In this document: positions 18,264-28,714 of the stretch, piece by piece
Numbering within the stretch: position 1 is the stretch's first letter
How the letters are laid out: each line of letters opens with the position of its first letter
Origin: Pontibacter diazotrophicus
GTDB lineage: Bacteria; Bacteroidota; Bacteroidia; Cytophagales; Hymenobacteraceae
Direction: 5' to 3'
Assembly (NCBI RefSeq): GCF_003367245.1
Contig: NZ_QRGR01000010.1
Span: 183,424 to 247,423, forward strand
DNA length: 64,000 nucleotides
Program-made: the position numbers and the translations under genes
Notes under the pieces: model-generated
The model's database searches: none
The model's input: only the letters and a program-made list of their open reading frames with translations
What the model was told of the DNA's origin: nothing

Positions 18264-18818
18264 TTATTTAGACGCTGTCTTACCAGCTTTTCTTCTGATT
18301 ACTTCACCTACGAAGCGGATACCCTTACCTTTGTATGGCTCAACTTTACGCAGTGATCTGATTTTAGCAGCAACCTGTCCCAGTAATTGCTTGTCGTTAC
18401 TGTCAAGCGTGATAACCGGAGACTTACCTTTTTCAGTTACAGCTGTTGCCGAAACTCCTTCTGGTAAGCTTAAGTAGATGTTGTGTGAATATCCCAGGGA
18501 TAGTTCAAGAATTGTACCTACCATGGATGCTTTATAACCTACACCTACCAGTTCAAGCTTTTCTTGATAACCTTCGGTTACTCCTATCACCATGTTATTG
18601 ATAAGTGACCTGTACAAGCCGTGCATCGCCTTGTGGCGCTTCTGCTCAGTTGGGCGCTCTACAACAAGCTCGTTGTCCTGCTGCTTCACGATAATATCTT
18701 TATCCACCGGAGTAGATAAAGAACCCTTTGGTCCCTTTACCGTAACAACATTGTTATCAGCAACGGATATTTCAATATTTCCTGGCAGGGTGATTGGCAA
18801 TTTTCCTATACGTGACAT
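18264..18818 (-). CDS. rplF: Ribosomal protein L6
   Basis: L6 sits near the factor-binding region and the sarcin-ricin loop of 23S rRNA. The product has 184 residues with two repeated L6 domains. The first includes [18 protein letters not shown], and the second ends with [20 protein letters not shown], the family signature. It follows rpsH after 15 bases. Confidence 0.98.
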   Translation of the reverse strand: MSRIGKLPITLPGNIEISVADNNVVTVKGPKGSLSTPVDKDIIVKQQDNELVVERPTEQKRHKAMHGLYRSLINNMVIGVTEGYQEKLELVGVGYKASMVGTILELSLGYSHNIYLSLPEGVSATAVTEKGKSPVITLDSNDKQLLGQVAAKIRSLRKVEPYKGKGIRFVGEVIRRKAGKTASK

Positions 18819-18833
18819 TGTCTATCCTCCTAA

Positions 18834-19232
18834 TTAATAAACGTAACATAACACCTCGCCACCGATTTTCAGTGTGCTGGCTTCTTTCTCTGTCATTACG
18901 CCTTTGGAAGTAGACAATATTGCAATGCCTAAACCATTCAGTACACGTGGCAGGTTTTCGCTTCCGGCGTATTTTCGCAGCCCTGGCTTACTTACCCTAT
19001 CAATTTTCACAATAGCAGATTGCTTGGTGTTAGGGTTGTACTTCAGAGCTATCTTGATTGTACCTTGTACTGCAGAGTCTTCAAACTTGTAGCTCTGGAT
19101 GTACCCTTTGTCGTACAATACCTTCGTAATCTCTTTCTTTATATTGCTAGATGGTATTTCAACTATTCTATGGTTCGCTTTGATAGCGTTACGCACTCTA
19201 GTTAAATAATCTGCTATTGGATCTGTGTTCAT
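18834..19232 (-). CDS. rpsH: Ribosomal protein S8
   Basis: S8 is a primary 16S rRNA binder in the central domain, and in enterobacteria it is the autorepressor of the spc operon. The product has 132 residues, with DPIADYLTRVRNAIKANHR at the start and LGIAILSTSKGVMTEKEA near the end. The 89-base gap before it is the largest inside this operon and holds a possible internal promoter (19275-19282). Confidence 0.98.
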   Translation of the reverse strand: MNTDPIADYLTRVRNAIKANHRIVEIPSSNIKKEITKVLYDKGYIQSYKFEDSAVQGTIKIALKYNPNTKQSAIVKIDRVSKPGLRKYAGSENLPRVLNGLGIAILSTSKGVMTEKEASTLKIGGEVLCYVY

Positions 19233-19274
19233 TCTGATTTAATAAAATAACGTATGCTTTATCCAAGCGAGGGG

Positions 19275-19282
19275 CAAAGATA
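19275..19282 (-). promoter_or_regulatory. Possible internal promoter box before rpsH
   Basis: CAAAGATA on the plus strand reads TATCTTTG on the minus strand, an exact TAnnTTTG match in the 89-base rpsN-rpsH gap. The predicted start lies about 36 bases before the rpsH ATG. No -33 TTTG is visible, so it may be weak or accidental. Confidence 0.38.
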
Positions 19283-19321
19283 CTAATATCTTTTGATGAT
19301 TCTTAATATGTTAAGAAAAAT

Positions 19322-19591
19322 TTACCAGCTCGACTTTGTTACACCAGGAATTTTACCCATAACTGCCAGCTCTCTGAAAACCACACGGGAGATACCGAAT
19401 TTTCTCATGTATCCTCTTGGTCGTCCAGACAATTTGCAACGGTTATGAAGTCTCACAGGGGATGCGTTACGAGGCAGCTTGTCTAAAGCTTCGTAATCTC
19501 CGTTTGCTTTAAGTTCAGCTCTTTTTGTAGCATATTTCGCTACAGCCTTCTGTCTTTTAAGCTCTCTTGCTTTTACTGATTCTTTTGCCAT
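19322..19591 (-). CDS. rpsN: Ribosomal protein S14, long zinc-free form
   Basis: S14 lies in the head of the small subunit and is needed for late assembly. The product has 89 residues, the long form, with a single Cys in [20 protein letters not shown] where the short zinc form carries CxxC pairs. The insertion after [10 protein letters not shown] is also typical of the long form. It sits between rplE (4 bases) and rpsH. Confidence 0.98.
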   Translation of the reverse strand: MAKESVKARELKRQKAVAKYATKRAELKANGDYEALDKLPRNASPVRLHNRCKLSGRPRGYMRKFGISRVVFRELAVMGKIPGVTKSSW

Positions 19592-19595
19592 TTTC

Positions 19596-20150
19596 TTATT
19601 TCTTAACGTTGATGAAAGGCATGCCGAATGCTTTTAACAGTTCGTAGCTTTCTTCGTCTGTGCTAGCTGTCGTAACAAAAGTAATATCCATACCAGTGAT
19701 GGCTTTTACTTTGTCGATGCTGATCTCAGGGAAGATGATCTGCTCTTTTACACCTAATGTATAGTTACCACGGCCATCAAAGCCTTTATCGTTCACACCT
19801 CTGAAGTCACGTACACGTGGAAGTGCAATCGTCAGCAAACGGTCCAGGAACTCATACATTTTCTCACCTCTTAGTGTTACGCGGGCACCGATAGGCATTC
19901 CCTCACGCAATTTAAAGTTCGAAACCGACTTCTTTGCGATTGTTGCAACAGCTCTTTGTCCAGTGATGGTAGTAAGCTCATCCACACCAATATCAACCAG
20001 CTTTTTGTCAGACACGGCAGCACCGATACCTTTGTTGATTGAAATTTTAGTGAGTTTTGGCACCTGCATGATGTTCTTGTACTGGAACTTCTCTCTTAAG
20101 GCAGGCACTACCTCATTCTCGTATTTTTCTTTAAATCTTGTAGTAGCCAT
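19596..20150 (-). CDS. rplE: Ribosomal protein L5
   Basis: L5 binds 5S rRNA and contacts the P-site tRNA from the central protuberance. The product has 184 residues, with [40 protein letters not shown] and the family segment [18 protein letters not shown]. It begins one base after the rplX stop, so the two are coupled. Confidence 0.98.
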   Translation of the reverse strand: MATTRFKEKYENEVVPALREKFQYKNIMQVPKLTKISINKGIGAAVSDKKLVDIGVDELTTITGQRAVATIAKKSVSNFKLREGMPIGARVTLRGEKMYEFLDRLLTIALPRVRDFRGVNDKGFDGRGNYTLGVKEQIIFPEISIDKVKAITGMDITFVTTASTDEESYELLKAFGMPFINVKK

Positions 20151-20151
20151 C

Positions 20152-20475
20152 TTAGATTACTTCTCCTGTCTTTTTAGAGTAACGCTCTGTTTTACCTTCG
20201 CTGTTTTTTCTCGTAGCCGCTTTTGTTGTTTCACCTGACTTAGGGTCAACAAGGGCTACGTTGCTAGCATGCATAGGAGCTTCTACTTTGCTTATGCCAC
20301 CCTGTGGGTTCTGTGCACTTGGCTTAGCGTGTTTCGTTACTAAGTTTAAGCCTTCAATAGTTACTCGCTGCTTCTCTAGGTTAACAGCAGTTATGCGGCC
20401 AGTCTTGCCGCGTTCATCACCGGCAATTACTTTAACTGTATCGCCAGTCTTTACATGAAGTTTTTTCTTATTCAT
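20152..20475 (-). CDS. rplX: Ribosomal protein L24
   Basis: L24 is one of the first proteins to bind 23S rRNA and starts large-subunit assembly. The product has 107 residues. The KOW motif is at the N-terminus ([20 protein letters not shown]), and the [14 protein letters not shown] block follows. It lies 18 bases after rplN and one base before rplE. Confidence 0.98.
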   Translation of the reverse strand: MNKKKLHVKTGDTVKVIAGDERGKTGRITAVNLEKQRVTIEGLNLVTKHAKPSAQNPQGGISKVEAPMHASNVALVDPKSGETTKAATRKNSEGKTERYSKKTGEVI

Positions 20476-20493
20476 TTTAATCTGAATTAATGG

Positions 20494-20862
20494 TTATAGA
20501 ACTTCAGGCGCTAACGAAACAATTTTCATGAATTGCTTTTCACGAAGTTCACGTGCAACCGGGCCAAAGATACGCGTACCGCGTGGCTCATTGTTTGCGT
20601 TTAGAAGAACGGCAGCGTTGTCGTCAAAACGGATATAAGACCCGTCTTTTCTTCTAATCTCTTTTTTAGTTCTTACAATAACTGCTTTAGAAACAGTTCC
20701 CTTTTTTATGTTTCCAGAAGAAAGAGCTGATTTTACAGTTACTACAATTTTATCACCAATTGAAGCGTATTTCTTACCGGTACCGCCTAAAACGCGAATG
20801 CAAAGAACTTCTTTGGCACCGCTGTTATCAGCTACTGATAGTCTTGATTCCTGCTGTATCAT
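20494..20862 (-). CDS. rplN: Ribosomal protein L14
   Basis: L14 lies at the subunit interface, where it forms bridge B8 and is the docking site for the silencing factor RsfS. The product has 122 residues, with [20 protein letters not shown] at the start and the block [20 protein letters not shown] near the end. It follows rpsQ after one base. Confidence 0.98.
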   Translation of the reverse strand: MIQQESRLSVADNSGAKEVLCIRVLGGTGKKYASIGDKIVVTVKSALSSGNIKKGTVSKAVIVRTKKEIRRKDGSYIRFDDNAAVLLNANNEPRGTRIFGPVARELREKQFMKIVSLAPEVL

Positions 20863-20863
20863 C

Positions 20864-21121
20864 TTATTTCGCTCTTTCTATTATTTCTACTAAACGCCAG
20901 TTCTTATTCTTGCTAAGCGGACGTGTCTCCTGGATGCGTACAGTGTCACCAATGTTGCAATCGTTGTTCTCGTCGTGCGCCATGAATTTAGTGGACTTCT
21001 TTAGAAACTTACCGTAAATCGGGTGTTTCATTCTGCTTTCCACCTTTACCGTGATAGACTTGTTCATCTTGTTGCTAACAACCGTACCACTTCTTTCTTT
21101 TCTTAGATTTCTCTCTTCCAT
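20864..21121 (-). CDS. rpsQ: Ribosomal protein S17
   Basis: S17 is an OB-fold protein that binds the 5' domain of 16S rRNA early in assembly. The product has 85 residues, with [20 protein letters not shown] and the loop [19 protein letters not shown]. It lies 13 bases after rpmC and one base before rplN. Confidence 0.98.
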   Translation of the reverse strand: MEERNLRKERSGTVVSNKMNKSITVKVESRMKHPIYGKFLKKSTKFMAHDENNDCNIGDTVRIQETRPLSKNKNWRLVEIIERAK

Positions 21122-21134
21122 GATTTAATAAGTC

Positions 21135-21332
21135 TTAAGAGTTAGCTAATTCACGACTGCGTTTTTCCGTGTTCAGGCGAGCGATGTTACGCTTCGCCTC
21201 ACGAATTTTCATGGGGTTCTCTAGAGGAGATATGGCATGTGCAAAACGAAGGTTCTGCATATTGGCGCGCTCAGTGTTTAGCCTTTCGTTCAGCTCTTCT
21301 GAAGACAAAGCTTTGATCTCTGAATTTTTCAT
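21135..21332 (-). CDS. rpmC: Ribosomal protein L29
   Basis: L29 is a small helical hairpin near the exit tunnel and forms part of the docking site for SRP and trigger factor. The product has 65 residues, with MKNSEIKALSSEELNERLNT and the second helix around NPMKIREAKRNIARLNTEK. It lies between rplP (6 bases) and rpsQ (13 bases). Confidence 0.97.
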   Translation of the reverse strand: MKNSEIKALSSEELNERLNTERANMQNLRFAHAISPLENPMKIREAKRNIARLNTEKRSRELANS

Positions 21333-21338
21333 TTTCTA

Positions 21339-21758
21339 TTATCCAACGTAATCTCTACGTACTACAAATTTTGTTCTTACCGGCAGTTTCTGAGCAGCCA
21401 GTCTTAACGACTCCTGAGCTACTTCTAAAGAAACACCATCAGATTCGAACATGATGGTACCCGGCTTCACTACAGCTACCCAATATTCCGGGGAACCTTT
21501 ACCCTTACCCATACGCACCTCTGCAGGCTTCTTGGTAATAGGCTTGTCAGGGAAGATACGAATCCATACCTGGCCTTCACGCTTCATTGCTCTTGTCATC
21601 GCGATACGAGCGGCCTCAATCTGGCGGCTGGTGATCCATGTAGCTTCCAGCGATTTTATTGCGAAAGAACCAAATGAAATAGTACTGCCTCTATGAGCCA
21701 GACCTTTCACGCGGCCTTTTTGCATTTTTCTATATTTAGTCCTTTTAGGCTGTAACAT
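21339..21758 (-). CDS. rplP: Ribosomal protein L16
   Basis: L16 organises the A-site tRNA binding region of the large subunit and is the last essential late-assembly protein in many species. The product has 139 residues, with [19 protein letters not shown] at the start, [20 protein letters not shown] in the middle and [13 protein letters not shown] at the end. It follows rpsC after 30 bases. Confidence 0.98.
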   Translation of the reverse strand: MLQPKRTKYRKMQKGRVKGLAHRGSTISFGSFAIKSLEATWITSRQIEAARIAMTRAMKREGQVWIRIFPDKPITKKPAEVRMGKGKGSPEYWVAVVKPGTIMFESDGVSLEVAQESLRLAAQKLPVRTKFVVRRDYVG

Positions 21759-21788
21759 TTTCTAAAACGTCTTAATGTTAACAATCAA

Positions 21789-22559
21789 TTATTGACGACG
21801 CTTGGTGTTGCGCTTTGGCCCACCGGCACCATCCGTTTTCTTACGGTTGCCACCACGTCTATCACCACCACCGGCATTTCCACCAGGTCCACCTTTGCCG
21901 CTTTCTAAGCCTGCATTAGGAGTAAGATCTCTCTTGCCGTAAACTTCGCCTTTGAAGATCCATACTTTGATACCCAGTTTACCGTACACTGTCTGCGCTT
22001 CAGACAAAGCATAGTCGATATCTGCACGAAGCGTGTGAAGAGGAGTTCTTCCTTCTTTGTAGTGCTCCGTTCTTGCCATTTCAGCACCGCCTAAACGGCC
22101 TGATACCTGCACCTTGATACCTTCAGCTCCTACACGTAGTGCAGAGGCAATTGCCTGCTTCATGGCACGGCGGAAAGAGATACGAGCCTGCAGCTGCTGC
22201 GCGATAGACTCGCCTACCAGTTTAGCATCCAACTCAGGGCGCTTAATTTCAAAGATATTGATTTGGATATCCTTGTTGGTAATCTTCTTAAGCTCCTCTT
22301 TGATCTTATCTACTTCTGCTCCGCCTTTACCAATAACAACACCTGGTCTGGCAGTGTTAACAGTAATAGTGATGCGCTTCAGCGTTCTTTCAATAATGAT
22401 TTTAGAAATACCGCCTTTAGGAATACGTGCTAGTATATATTTTCTGATTTTCTCGTCTTCAATCAGCTTTTCAGCGAAGTCTTTGCCGCCATACCAGTTA
22501 GAATCCCAACCTTTGATAATGCCGAGTCGAAAACCGATTGGATTTACTTTCTGTCCCAT
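21789..22559 (-). CDS. rpsC: Ribosomal protein S3 with a basic glycine-rich tail
   Basis: S3 lines the mRNA entry site and helps unwind messenger RNA. The product has 256 residues. The N-terminal KH domain carries the GxxG loop in [19 protein letters not shown], and the C-terminal S3 domain shows [20 protein letters not shown]. After about residue 215 comes an extra 40-residue tail rich in Gly, Arg, Lys and Asn that is probably disordered and RNA-binding. It begins 3 bases after rplV. Confidence 0.98.
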   Translation of the reverse strand: MGQKVNPIGFRLGIIKGWDSNWYGGKDFAEKLIEDEKIRKYILARIPKGGISKIIIERTLKRITITVNTARPGVVIGKGGAEVDKIKEELKKITNKDIQINIFEIKRPELDAKLVGESIAQQLQARISFRRAMKQAIASALRVGAEGIKVQVSGRLGGAEMARTEHYKEGRTPLHTLRADIDYALSEAQTVYGKLGIKVWIFKGEVYGKRDLTPNAGLESGKGGPGGNAGGGDRRGGNRKKTDGAGGPKRNTKRRQ

Positions 22560-22562
22560 TTC

Positions 22563-22958
22563 TTACTTGTTGGCTTTTTTAGATTTCTTTGATTGCTGTT
22601 GTTCCAATTGCTCTTCCGTCATGCTGTCGATGATAACCGTTACATGGTTAGATCGCTTTCTGATGCGGTGTCCACGGCCTTGCGGCGCTGGGCGCAGGCG
22701 CTTCAGCATTCTTCCTTCGTCCACAAAGATCTCTCGGATGTAAAGATTTGCATCTTCAATGCGAGCATCTTCGTTTTTCTGCTGCCAGTTAGATAAAGCA
22801 GATAAAAGAAGCTTCTCAAGTCTCTCTGCACCAGAGTTTGCCTCAAACTTCAACAAATTCAGGGCTCTTGCTACGCTTTTGCCGCGTATCAAGCCAGCTA
22901 CTAATCTCATTTTGCGAGGAGAAGTAGGCACATTATTCAATTTTGCTACTGCTTCCAT
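22563..22958 (-). CDS. rplV: Ribosomal protein L22
   Basis: L22 has a long beta hairpin that lines the narrow part of the peptide exit tunnel, where macrolide resistance changes can arise. The product has 131 residues, with NVPTSPRKMRLVAGLIRGKS and the hairpin MLKRLRPAPQGRGHRIRKRS. No deletion is visible in the hairpin. The C-terminus has a short Gln/Lys-rich tail. Confidence 0.98.
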   Translation of the reverse strand: MEAVAKLNNVPTSPRKMRLVAGLIRGKSVARALNLLKFEANSGAERLEKLLLSALSNWQQKNEDARIEDANLYIREIFVDEGRMLKRLRPAPQGRGHRIRKRSNHVTVIIDSMTEEQLEQQQSKKSKKANK

Positions 22959-22960
22959 GA

Positions 22961-23239
22961 TTATCGCTTGCCTTTATCTTTTTTAGCTATATGACCTCTG
23001 AAGTTTCTGGTTGGGGCAAACTCACCGAGTTTATGACCTACCATGTTTTCCGTCACATATACCGGAATAAATTTATTACCATTATGTACTGCGAAGGTAT
23101 GACCTACGAAATCCGGAGAAATCATAGAGCGGCGAGACCAGGTTTTAATAACCGTCTTCTTATTGCCTTCGTTCATTACATTTACTTTTCTTTCGAGCCT
23201 ATAGTCAATGTAAGGCCCTTTTTTTAATGATCTAGCCAT
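22961..23239 (-). CDS. rpsS: Ribosomal protein S19
   Basis: S19 sits in the head of the small subunit beside S13 and contacts the large subunit. The product has 92 residues, with [20 protein letters not shown] and the signature [20 protein letters not shown] followed by [13 protein letters not shown]. It directly abuts rplB and is followed 2 bases later by rplV. Confidence 0.98.
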   Translation of the reverse strand: MARSLKKGPYIDYRLERKVNVMNEGNKKTVIKTWSRRSMISPDFVGHTFAVHNGNKFIPVYVTENMVGHKLGEFAPTRNFRGHIAKKDKGKR

Positions 23240-24067
23240 TTATTTCTTCTTTCCTCTATTAACTATAAGCTGTTCTGAATACTTGTTCTTGTTGCGGGTC
23301 TTCATACCTTTTGCATACAAGCCCTTACGTGAGCGTGGGTGACCGCCTGAAGACTTACCTTCACCACCACCCATTGGGTGATCGACAGGGTTCATGGCAA
23401 CACCACGTACACGAGGTCTCTTACCTAACCATCTATTACGCCCTGCTTTACCAAGGTTCACGTTCATGTGGTCAGAGTTAGAAACAGTACCTACAGTTGC
23501 TACACAATTTACTAACACCATTCTAAGCTCACCTGAAGGAAGCTTTATCGTTGCATAGCGTGCTTCACGCGCCACCAACTGGGCATAAGATCCAGCACTT
23601 CTTGCAAGTACCGCACCTGCACCAGGCTGCAATTCGATGTTGTGAATGATTGTACCTAGAGGAATATCAGATAAAGGCAGGCAGTTGCCTACTTCCGGAG
23701 CTATACCAGGGCCTGAAGTAACTACAGTACCAACCTGTAGCCCGGCAGGAGCAATGATATAAGCTTTCTCTCCGTCAACGTAATGAAGCAGGGCGATACG
23801 TGCTGTTCTGTTTGGATCGTACTCAATCGTTTTAACAGTTGCAGGAACGCCATGTTTTGTACGCTTGAAATCGATTACCCGGTATTTCTTCTTATGACCA
23901 CCGCCCGTATAGCGCATTGTCATTTTACCTGAGTTATTGCGTCCACCAGATTTTTTGATAGGTGCCAACAAAGATTTTTCCGGAGTAGATGTTGTTACCT
24001 CCTCGAAAGAAGGGGCTACTCTAAATCTTTGACCTGGTGTTGTTGGTCTTAACTTTTTTAAAGCCAT
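23240..24067 (-). CDS. rplB: Ribosomal protein L2
   Basis: L2 is needed for subunit joining and lies close to the peptidyl transferase centre. The product has 275 residues. The central OB-like RNA-binding domain has [19 protein letters not shown], and the C-terminal segment has [20 protein letters not shown] with the conserved histidine (in NPVDHP) implicated in activity. It lies 10 bases after rplW and abuts rpsS. Confidence 0.99.
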   Translation of the reverse strand: MALKKLRPTTPGQRFRVAPSFEEVTTSTPEKSLLAPIKKSGGRNNSGKMTMRYTGGGHKKKYRVIDFKRTKHGVPATVKTIEYDPNRTARIALLHYVDGEKAYIIAPAGLQVGTVVTSGPGIAPEVGNCLPLSDIPLGTIIHNIELQPGAGAVLARSAGSYAQLVAREARYATIKLPSGELRMVLVNCVATVGTVSNSDHMNVNLGKAGRNRWLGKRPRVRGVAMNPVDHPMGGGEGKSSGGHPRSRKGLYAKGMKTRNKNKYSEQLIVNRGKKK

Positions 24068-24077
24068 TTTAACTTAA

Positions 24078-24365
24078 TTATATGCCGCTGTAAAAGTCTA
24101 TTACTTCACCCTCTTTCAGGGTTACTATTGCTTTCTTGATCAAAGAAGTACGACCACTTACTGCTCCGGATTTGGTATACTTTGTTTTCGTTTTACCAAG
24201 GGTGCGCATGGTAGCTACTTTCACTACAGTAACTCCGTACATCTTCTCAATCGTTTTTCTGATTTCTACTTTATTGGCGTTTCTATGTACCTCAAAAGCA
24301 TATTTGCCTACCTCATTCAAGGCAGCAAATTTTTCAGTAATGATGGGTCTTTTCAGAACGTTCAT
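24078..24365 (-). CDS. rplW: Ribosomal protein L23
   Basis: L23 is at the tunnel exit and is the main docking point for trigger factor and SRP. The product has 95 residues, with LKRPIITEKFAALNEVGKYA at the start and MYGVTVVKVATMRTLGKTK in the middle. It follows rplD after 2 bases. Confidence 0.98.
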   Translation of the reverse strand: MNVLKRPIITEKFAALNEVGKYAFEVHRNANKVEIRKTIEKMYGVTVVKVATMRTLGKTKTKYTKSGAVSGRTSLIKKAIVTLKEGEVIDFYSGI

Positions 24366-24367
24366 AA

Positions 24368-24997
24368 TTATTTCGTGCTAAAGAGGTTATCTAATACATT
24401 TAAAGAATCTTCCACCAATAACAACTTCTGTGTGTTCAACAGGTCGTAAGTATTGATATCGCTCGCTGTAGAAATTTTCACTTTTGGCAGGTTTCTACCG
24501 GAAAGTACAATGTTCTTATCAACAGCAGGTAACACCAGTAAAGTTTTACCAGTTGACTGAAGGTTGTTCAGGATTCCTTTGAATTCGCTTGTCTTAGGAG
24601 CATCTAAAGAGAAAGCCTCCACTAAAGCTACCTGGTTGTTGCGGGCCAGAAGCGAAAGGGCAGAAAGACGAGCTGTACGCTTCAGCTTTTTGTTCAGCTT
24701 GAAGGAATAATCTCTTGGCTTAGGACCAAACACACGGCCACCACCTACAAAAAGAGGTGATTTGATGCTACCTGCACGGGCACCACCTGTACCTTTTTGC
24801 TTCTTTATCTTTTTAGTAGAACCTGCTACTTCGGCGCGCTCTTTTGACTTGTGCGTACCTTGTCTCTGATTTGCCAAGTACTGCTTTACGTCAAGATACA
24901 TTGCATGCTCGTTTGGCTCTAAACCAAACACAGCCTCAGAAAGTGTTACCTTTCTGCCTGTATCTTCACCTTTTATATTTAATACAGAAAGCTCCAT
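24368..24997 (-). CDS. rplD: Ribosomal protein L4
   Basis: L4 reaches into the exit tunnel with an extended loop and, in enterobacteria, represses the S10 operon. The product has 209 residues. The loop is visible as [20 protein letters not shown], followed by [20 protein letters not shown]. It follows rplC after 3 bases. Whether operon control by L4 exists in this lineage cannot be read from the sequence. Confidence 0.98.
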   Translation of the reverse strand: MELSVLNIKGEDTGRKVTLSEAVFGLEPNEHAMYLDVKQYLANQRQGTHKSKERAEVAGSTKKIKKQKGTGGARAGSIKSPLFVGGGRVFGPKPRDYSFKLNKKLKRTARLSALSLLARNNQVALVEAFSLDAPKTSEFKGILNNLQSTGKTLLVLPAVDKNIVLSGRNLPKVKISTASDINTYDLLNTQKLLLVEDSLNVLDNLFSTK

Positions 24998-25000
24998 TAT

Positions 25001-25621
25001 TTATTTCTCAATTAACACGTAAGAATTTTTGGCACCTGGTACAGAGCCACTAACAACCAAAAGGTTTTTGTCTGCAATAACGCGCAACACAACTAAGTTT
25101 TCAATCTTAACTCTGTTTCCGCCTGTTCTACCAGCCATTCGCATACCTTTGAATACTCTTGAAGGCCATGAAGCAGCACCAATCGAACCTGGGTGCCTTG
25201 CCCTGTTGTGCTGACCGTGCGTTTGGCCACCAACACCAGCAAAACCGTGGCGCTTTACCACACCCTGGAAACCTTTACCTTTGGATGTTCCTACAACATC
25301 GATGAATTCATTCTCGATGAACAGGTTCACATCAACGGTTTCTCCTAATGTATAAGAAGTACCTTCTTCGATGGTGAATTCTGCTACTCTTTTCTTTGGA
25401 GTTGTATTCGCTTTCTTGTAGTGTCCGGCTTCTGCCTTCGTTACTCTCTTAAGCTTCTTTTCGCCGTAGGCAAGCTGTACAGCTTCGTAGCCATCCGTCT
25501 CGACTGTCTTCACCTGAGTAACTACACATGGGCCTGCTTGAATAAGCGTAACGGGTGTGTATTTACCATCTGCTGTGAAGAGGCTTGTCATTCCGATTTT
25601 TTTACCGATAATTCCAGGCAT
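25001..25621 (-). CDS. rplC: Ribosomal protein L3
   Basis: L3 is an early assembly protein that reaches from the surface to the peptidyl transferase centre. The product has 206 residues, with [20 protein letters not shown] and the loop [20 protein letters not shown]. It is the first gene of the long S10-spc-alpha unit here because rpsJ lies beyond a terminator upstream. Its own promoter box is at 25684-25691. Confidence 0.98.
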   Translation of the reverse strand: MPGIIGKKIGMTSLFTADGKYTPVTLIQAGPCVVTQVKTVETDGYEAVQLAYGEKKLKRVTKAEAGHYKKANTTPKKRVAEFTIEEGTSYTLGETVDVNLFIENEFIDVVGTSKGKGFQGVVKRHGFAGVGGQTHGQHNRARHPGSIGAASWPSRVFKGMRMAGRTGGNRVKIENLVVLRVIADKNLLVVSGSVPGAKNSYVLIEK

Positions 25622-25683
25622 TCAACTAATTTTTTAAAAGATGGATATAGAATATTGTTTCCCCTCAGTTTTCTAAGGGAGTG

Positions 25684-25691
25684 CAAAGTTA
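25684..25691 (-). promoter_or_regulatory. Promoter box of the rplC-to-rplQ operon
   Basis: CAAAGTTA on the plus strand is TAACTTTG on the minus strand, an exact -7 box. A partial -33 element (ATTG on the minus strand, plus-strand 25710-25713) lies 18 bases further upstream. The predicted start is near 25677, giving a leader of about 55 bases before rplC. Confidence 0.6.
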
Positions 25692-25750
25692 AGAAAATAT
25701 TTTTTCTTACAATAACTTTCACCTAAAATATTTATGAATCATGCAGTTAT

Positions 25751-25787
25751 AAAAAAAGAGAACTGATTTCTCAGTTCTCTTTTTTTA
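25751..25787 (-). terminator. Intrinsic terminator after rpsJ
   Basis: AGAGAACTGA (25757-25766) pairs perfectly with TCAGTTCTCT (25771-25780) with a 4-base loop, flanked by A and T runs on both sides. In the direction of transcription it comes 17 bases after the rpsJ stop. It separates rpsJ from the rest of the S10 cluster. Confidence 0.92.
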
Positions 25788-25803
25788 ATGGTTCCTGTAT
25801 TTA

Positions 25804-26109
25804 TCAAACTTTGATTTCTACATCAACTCCGCTTGGCAGCTCAAGTTTCATCAAAGCATCTACTGTTTTAGAGCTTGTAGAATAGATATCTACCAGACGC
25901 TTGTAAGTGCAAAGCTGGAACTGCTCACGAGACTTCTTGTTCACGTGTGGTGAACGTAGTACAGTGAATTTATCCTTCTCAGTTGGAAGAGGAATTGGTC
26001 CGCTTACGATGGCACCAGTAGCTTTTACAGCCTTCACAATCTTCTCCGAAGATTTGTCTACCAGGTTGTGGTCGTAAGACTTCAGTTTTATTCTTATTTT
26101 CTGATTCAT
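25804..26109 (-). CDS. rpsJ: Ribosomal protein S10 (NusE)
   Basis: S10 sits in the head of the small subunit and, as NusE, joins NusB and NusG in antitermination. The product has 101 residues, with [20 protein letters not shown] at the start and [20 protein letters not shown] in the middle. Here it ends the str operon, 10 bases after fusA, and is cut off from rplC by a strong terminator. Confidence 0.98.
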   Translation of the reverse strand: MNQKIRIKLKSYDHNLVDKSSEKIVKAVKATGAIVSGPIPLPTEKDKFTVLRSPHVNKKSREQFQLCTYKRLVDIYSTSSKTVDALMKLELPSGVDVEIKV

Positions 26110-26119
26110 TATTTTACTA

Positions 26120-28225
26120 CTATTTAGCTGCAGTTCCTTTTAATTTGGCAATGATGGCATCTGCTAATCCCTGCGGTACCTGCTCGTAATGTGAGAAGGT
26201 AAGTGATGCAGTAGCTCTACCAGAAGTAATGGTTCTAAGATCTGTTACATAACCGAACAGTTCTGAAAGTGGTACGCTTGCCTTTACTACTGAAGATGTG
26301 CCTTTTGTATCCATACCTTTCATCAAACCTCTTCTTCTGTTCAAGTCGCCTGTAACAGGTCCAGTGTATTCATCTGGTGTCACTACGTCAACTGCCATGA
26401 TTGGCTCAAGAAGCTTCGGAGCACACTGCTTACCTGCCTCTTTGAAGCCCTGACGCGCAGCTAGTTCAAATGACAAGGCATCAGAGTCAACATCGTGGAA
26501 TGAACCGTGGAACAGACGCACCTTCATAGAGTCTATCGGGAAGCCAGCCAGGATACCATTCTTCATGGCCTCTTCGAAACCTTTCTGAATAGCCGGGATA
26601 AATTCACGTGGAATAACTCCACCTACAATTGCATTTTCGAACTCAAGACCTGGCTTGTCGTCCTCACGTGGCCCCATGTTGAACACGATGTCGGCGAACT
26701 TACCACGACCACCAGACTGCTTCTTGAATACCTCACGGTGCTCAATTGTTTTGGTGATGGTTTCTTTGTAAGCTACCTGAGGAGCACCCTGGTTCAACTC
26801 AACCTTGAATTCACGCTTCATACGGTCGATGATGATCTCGAGGTGAAGCTCACCCATACCTCTCAGGATTGTCTGACCAGTTTCTTCGTCCGTATTCACC
26901 TGCAGTGTTGGGTCTTCCTCCACAAGTTTGGCAATCGCCATACCCATTTTATCAGAGTCAGCCTGTGTTTTAGGCTCAATAGCGTAACCGATTACTGGCT
27001 CAGGGAAGTCCATAGACTCGAGAACGATCTTTGAGTTTTGCTCGCAAAGTGTGTCGCCTGTCTTGATGTCCTTGAAACCTACAACGGCAGCAATATCACC
27101 AGCAGCCAGTCTGTCGATCTGGTTCTGCTTGTTAGCGTGCATCTGGAAGATACGTGAAATACGTTCTTTGTTGCCAGAGCGCGTGTTAAAGATATAAGAA
27201 CCTGACTCCAGCACACCCGAATACGCACGTACGAAGCACAGACGACCTACATAAGGATCGGTAGCAATTTTGAATGCCAGGCCTGCGAAAGGCTCTGTCT
27301 CACTTGGCTTACGCTTTACTTCCTCGCCTGTATCAGGATTGATACCTGTGATACTTTCTTTGTCCATTGGTGACGGGCAAAGTGCCATCACATAGTCCAG
27401 CATTGTCTGTACGCCTTTGTTCTTGAAAGAAGAACCGCAAAGCATTGGAACAATCGCCATGTCAATAGTAGCAGCACGAAGCGCAGCAATGATTTCATCT
27501 TCCGTGATGGACTCCGGATCTTCGAAGTATTTCTCCATCAAACGCTCATCATAGTCCGCTACTGCTTCCAGAAGTTTCTCTCTGTATTCAGCTGCTTCTT
27601 CCACCATGTCATCCGGAATCGGAACTTCAGTAAAGGTCATTCCTTTATCTTCTTCGTTCCAGATAATTCCACGGTTGTTTACCAGGTCCACAACACCTTT
27701 AAAGTTATCTTCACCACCTATTGGTAACTGAAGCGCTACAGCGTTAGAACCAAGCATTTCCTTCACCTGCTTGCAAACAGCAAGGAAGTCAGCACCTGAG
27801 CGGTCCATTTTGTTCACGAAACCGATACGGGCAACTTTGTAGTTATCAGCAAGGCGCCAGTTTGTCTCAGACTGAGGCTCTACACCGTCCACGGCACTGA
27901 AAAGGAATACCAGACCATCCAGTACGCGAAGAGAGCGGTTTACCTCTACGGTAAAGTCCACGTGACCTGGCGTGTCAATGATGTTGATATGATATTCTGT
28001 ACCTCTGTATGGCCACTTTACTGTTGTAGCGGCAGATGTAATGGTAATACCACGCTCCTGCTCCTGCTCCATCCAGTCCATTGTTGCAGCGCCATCATGC
28101 ACTTCACCAATTTTATGGCTTACACCGGCGTAATATAGAATTCGTTCGGTCGTAGTGGTCTTACCGGCGTCAATGTGCGCGGCAATACCAATATTCCGTG
28201 TGTATAATAAGTCTCTTGTTGCCAT
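26120..28225 (-). CDS. fusA: Elongation factor G
   Basis: EF-G is the GTPase that moves tRNAs and mRNA through the ribosome and helps split ribosomes with RRF. The product has 701 residues. The G domain shows [20 protein letters not shown] (P loop), [12 protein letters not shown] (G3) and [10 protein letters not shown] (G4). Domains II to V follow, with [20 protein letters not shown] in domain IV. It lies 2 bases after rpsG in the str operon and looks like the main translocase. Confidence 0.99.
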   Translation of the reverse strand: MATRDLLYTRNIGIAAHIDAGKTTTTERILYYAGVSHKIGEVHDGAATMDWMEQEQERGITITSAATTVKWPYRGTEYHINIIDTPGHVDFTVEVNRSLRVLDGLVFLFSAVDGVEPQSETNWRLADNYKVARIGFVNKMDRSGADFLAVCKQVKEMLGSNAVALQLPIGGEDNFKGVVDLVNNRGIIWNEEDKGMTFTEVPIPDDMVEEAAEYREKLLEAVADYDERLMEKYFEDPESITEDEIIAALRAATIDMAIVPMLCGSSFKNKGVQTMLDYVMALCPSPMDKESITGINPDTGEEVKRKPSETEPFAGLAFKIATDPYVGRLCFVRAYSGVLESGSYIFNTRSGNKERISRIFQMHANKQNQIDRLAAGDIAAVVGFKDIKTGDTLCEQNSKIVLESMDFPEPVIGYAIEPKTQADSDKMGMAIAKLVEEDPTLQVNTDEETGQTILRGMGELHLEIIIDRMKREFKVELNQGAPQVAYKETITKTIEHREVFKKQSGGRGKFADIVFNMGPREDDKPGLEFENAIVGGVIPREFIPAIQKGFEEAMKNGILAGFPIDSMKVRLFHGSFHDVDSDALSFELAARQGFKEAGKQCAPKLLEPIMAVDVVTPDEYTGPVTGDLNRRRGLMKGMDTKGTSSVVKASVPLSELFGYVTDLRTITSGRATASLTFSHYEQVPQGLADAIIAKLKGTAAK

Positions 28226-28227
28226 GC

Positions 28228-28695
28228 TTAGAATCTAAAGTGTGAGAACGCTTTGTTTGCTTCTGCCATTCTGTGCATGTCGTCTTTTTTCTTAACGGCA
28301 GCACCTTCGCCCTTAGCAGCAGCAATAATCTCTCCTGCTAATCTGTCTTTCATCGTTTTCTCACCTCTCTTGCGAGAAAGGGAAATCATCCACTTAATAC
28401 CCAGAGATACTCTGCGATCCGGTCGGACCTCAGTCGGCACTTGGAACGTAGCACCCCCTACCCTGCGGCTCTTCACTTCGACACTCGGCATGATGTTGTT
28501 CAATGCCTTCTTCCAAGTTTCAAGACCGTTTTCTTTTGTTCTTTGCTCTACTATTTCTACAGCATCGTAGAAGATTCCGTATGCAACACTTTTCTTACCG
28601 TCAACCATCATGTAGTTAACGAAACGTGTTACCAGGGTCTCTTTGTACTTAGGATCGGGAAGGAGAATTCTACTTTTCGGCTTTGCTTTTCTCAT
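28228..28695 (-). CDS. rpsG: Ribosomal protein S7
   Basis: S7 starts assembly of the head of the small subunit and lies at the E site. The product has 155 residues, starting [19 protein letters not shown], with [20 protein letters not shown] and [20 protein letters not shown]. It follows rpsL after 19 bases and precedes fusA by 2. Confidence 0.98.
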   Translation of the reverse strand: MRKAKPKSRILLPDPKYKETLVTRFVNYMMVDGKKSVAYGIFYDAVEIVEQRTKENGLETWKKALNNIMPSVEVKSRRVGGATFQVPTEVRPDRRVSLGIKWMISLSRKRGEKTMKDRLAGEIIAAAKGEGAAVKKKDDMHRMAEANKAFSHFRF

Positions 28696-28714
28696 TGTAT
28701 TTGTACTCTATAAA

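Noticed and set aside
22114..22743. Long open frame antisense to rpsC and rplV (209 codons)
   Set aside because: It spans two essential ribosomal genes on the opposite strand and has the composition of a complementary frame.
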